Part shown: positions 13,845 through 15,030 of the stretch, piece after piece | How positions within the stretch are numbered: the stretch's first letter is position 1 | Layout of the letters: every line of letters begins with the position of its first letter | NCBI GenBank assembly: GCA_010021705.1 | Contig: RGMU01000013.1 | Location: forward strand, 1 to 15,030 | DNA length: 15,030 bases | Direction of reading: 5' to 3' | DNA from: Chitinophagia bacterium | Lineage (GTDB): Bacteria > Bacteroidota > Bacteroidia > Chitinophagales > Chitinophagaceae | Notes under the pieces: model-generated | What the model saw: the letters and a program-made list of their open reading frames with translations, nothing else | Databases searched by the model: none | Told to the model about the DNA's origin: nothing | Translations under genes and position numbers: made by a program

Positions 13845-15030
13845 ATGAATAGTATAAATACATCTAAAATAGCAGTGCTTGGTGCCGGTATTAGCGGCAA
13901 CGGAGCCGCTGTGTTAGCCCATAAATTGGGCTATGATGTATTTGTGTCTGACAGTAAAGCCATTAAAGATATTTTTAAGCAAGAGTTGCAAGCCCTGAAC
14001 ATTGCTTATGAAGAAGGTGGTCATAATTGGGATAATATATTGGATGCCAATATTGTGATAAAAAGTCCCGGTATTCCGCCCACCGCCCCTATTATTAAAG
14101 CCATTAAAGAGAAAGGCATCACTTTGATGGGTGAAATAGAATTTGCCTATCGCCATAAAGGTGATAGTAAAATAATAGCCATTACGGGCACTAATGGCAA
14201 GAGCACAACAACAAAGCTAATGGGGCACATTCTTCAAACAGCGGGCTTTGATGTGGCTGTGGTGGGCAACATAGGCAGGAGCTTTGCAGAAGCGGTAGCC
14301 AATAATCCTGCCGAGTGGTATGTGATAGAAGTAAGTAGCTTTCAGTTAGAAGATATAATAGACTTTACGCCTGAGATAGCCATAATACTAAATATTACGC
14401 CAGACCATCTTGACCGCTATAACTATGATATGGCACAATATGTGGCTGCCAAATTTAACATTACCCGAAACCAGCAAAAACAACATTTGCTGATACTCAA
14501 CAAAGACGACCAACCAACACAACAATACTTACTTTCCCATTCCATTCACACACAAATTGTATTTTTTTCTATGAATGAAGAAATTAGAGGCTCTGAAGGT
14601 GCTTATTTGCACAACAATAGCCTGAATATTCAAATAGGTGATGACCCGGTAATGCTTCCTGTAGATGATATAAGCATTAAAGGCAAGCATAACCAAGCCA
14701 ATACCATGGCAGCTGCCATATCTGCCAAAGCTTTGCATATCAGAAATGAAAAATTGCGTGAAAGCTGTGCCACCTTTGTAGGCTTAGACCATAGGCTTAC
14801 CTATATTGCTACCATTCGCGGGGTTGAATATTACAATGATAGCAAAGCAACCAACATTAATTCTACTTGGTATGCCTTAGAGGCATTTAAGAAGCCCGTA
14901 GTGCTAATATTGGGGGGGCAAGACAAGGGTAACGATTATGGGCTTATAGAAGAGCTTGTGGCGGAAAAAGTGCGGGGCATAGTGTGCTTAGGCAAAAGCA
15001 ATGACAAAATTATTAATTATTTTAAAGGTA
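13845..15030 (+). CDS. murD: UDP-MurNAc-L-Ala:D-Glu ligase MurD (3' end outside window)
   Basis: Cytoplasmic ATP-dependent ligase that adds D-glutamate to UDP-MurNAc-L-alanine. The gene runs off the window after 395 codons; about 50 more would be expected. The N-terminal domain has the Rossmann-like IAVLGAGISGNGAA and VIKSPGIPPTAP, typical of MurD. The P-loop is GTNGKST (115-121), followed by VVGNIG, EVSSFQLED and NITPDHLDRY. The C-terminal domain begins near FVGLDHRLTYI and contains YYNDSKATNINST and LGGQDKGNDY, both characteristic of MurD. The start ATG lies 6 nt after the mraY stop. The frame is continuous to the last base with no internal stop. In related genomes ftsW and murG come next, but they are outside this window. 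Confidence 0.95.
   Translation, partial: MNSINTSKIAVLGAGISGNGAAVLAHKLGYDVFVSDSKAIKDIFKQELQALNIAYEEGGHNWDNILDANIVIKSPGIPPTAPIIKAIKEKGITLMGEIEFAYRHKGDSKIIAITGTNGKSTTTKLMGHILQTAGFDVAVVGNIGRSFAEAVANNPAEWYVIEVSSFQLEDIIDFTPEIAIILNITPDHLDRYNYDMAQYVAAKFNITRNQQKQHLLILNKDDQPTQQYLLSHSIHTQIVFFSMNEEIRGSEGAYLHNNSLNIQIGDDPVMLPVDDISIKGKHNQANTMAAAISAKALHIRNEKLRESCATFVGLDHRLTYIATIRGVEYYNDSKATNINSTWYALEAFKKPVVLILGGQDKGNDYGLIEELVAEKVRGIVCLGKSNDKIINYFKG

Noticed and set aside
1..15030. Mobile element, CRISPR, tRNA/rRNA, phage or defence system
   Set aside because: No transposase, integrase, array-like repeats, cloverleaf or defence-type domain was seen on either strand.

Overview
The window looks like chromosomal DNA from a member of the Bacteroidota, probably near the Chitinophagales/Sphingobacteriales, although the sequence alone does not fix the order. 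Four things support this. The division/cell-wall cluster runs mraZ-rsmH-ftsL-ftsI-murE-mraY-murD with no murF between murE and mraY. The RNA polymerase omega/Rpb6-type subunit is of the Bacteroidota kind and sits directly behind bamD. The TonB-dependent receptor carries an N-terminal carboxypeptidase-regulatory-like domain. Promoter boxes of the TAnnTTTG type appear before several genes, and Shine-Dalgarno sequences are not evident.

Layout. (1) 1-2874, minus strand: a 932-residue outer-membrane TonB-dependent receptor, followed 26 bp downstream by the first 16 codons of a second exported protein that leaves the window at base 1. (2) 3038-4075, plus strand: a secreted endonuclease/exonuclease/phosphatase-fold protein, divergent from the receptor. 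(3) 4087-6695, minus strand: bamD, rpoZ, a YjjG-like HAD phosphatase and a protein-L-isoaspartate O-methyltransferase, read in that order. (4) About 6696-7231: a non-coding, AT-rich divergent region holding the control elements of the cell-wall operon. (5) 7232-15030, plus strand: the dcw operon, with genes overlapping or separated by at most 6 bp, cut off inside murD.

How the genes work together. RsmH modifies 16S rRNA. The FtsL-like protein and the PASTA-bearing FtsI belong to the septal synthesis machinery. MurD and MurE build the UDP-MurNAc peptide, with a DNPR motif indicating meso-diaminopimelate. MraY transfers the finished UDP-MurNAc-pentapeptide to the lipid carrier to make lipid I. 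MraZ is the probable regulator of the whole operon.

No mobile element, CRISPR array, phage gene or defence system was found; the gene content is mostly housekeeping. The most informative signal is regulatory. Four consecutive 10-bp direct repeats (consensus AAAATGGGCT-like, 7169-7208) run into the -7 box of the mraZ promoter and match known MraZ-binding motifs. A 12-base piece of the array occurs again, inverted, about 275 bp upstream. The mraZ gene has no usable ATG and probably starts at a TTG. Two conserved motifs deviate from the family pattern: DKGR is DRKR in MraZ, and DSR is NSA in MurE.
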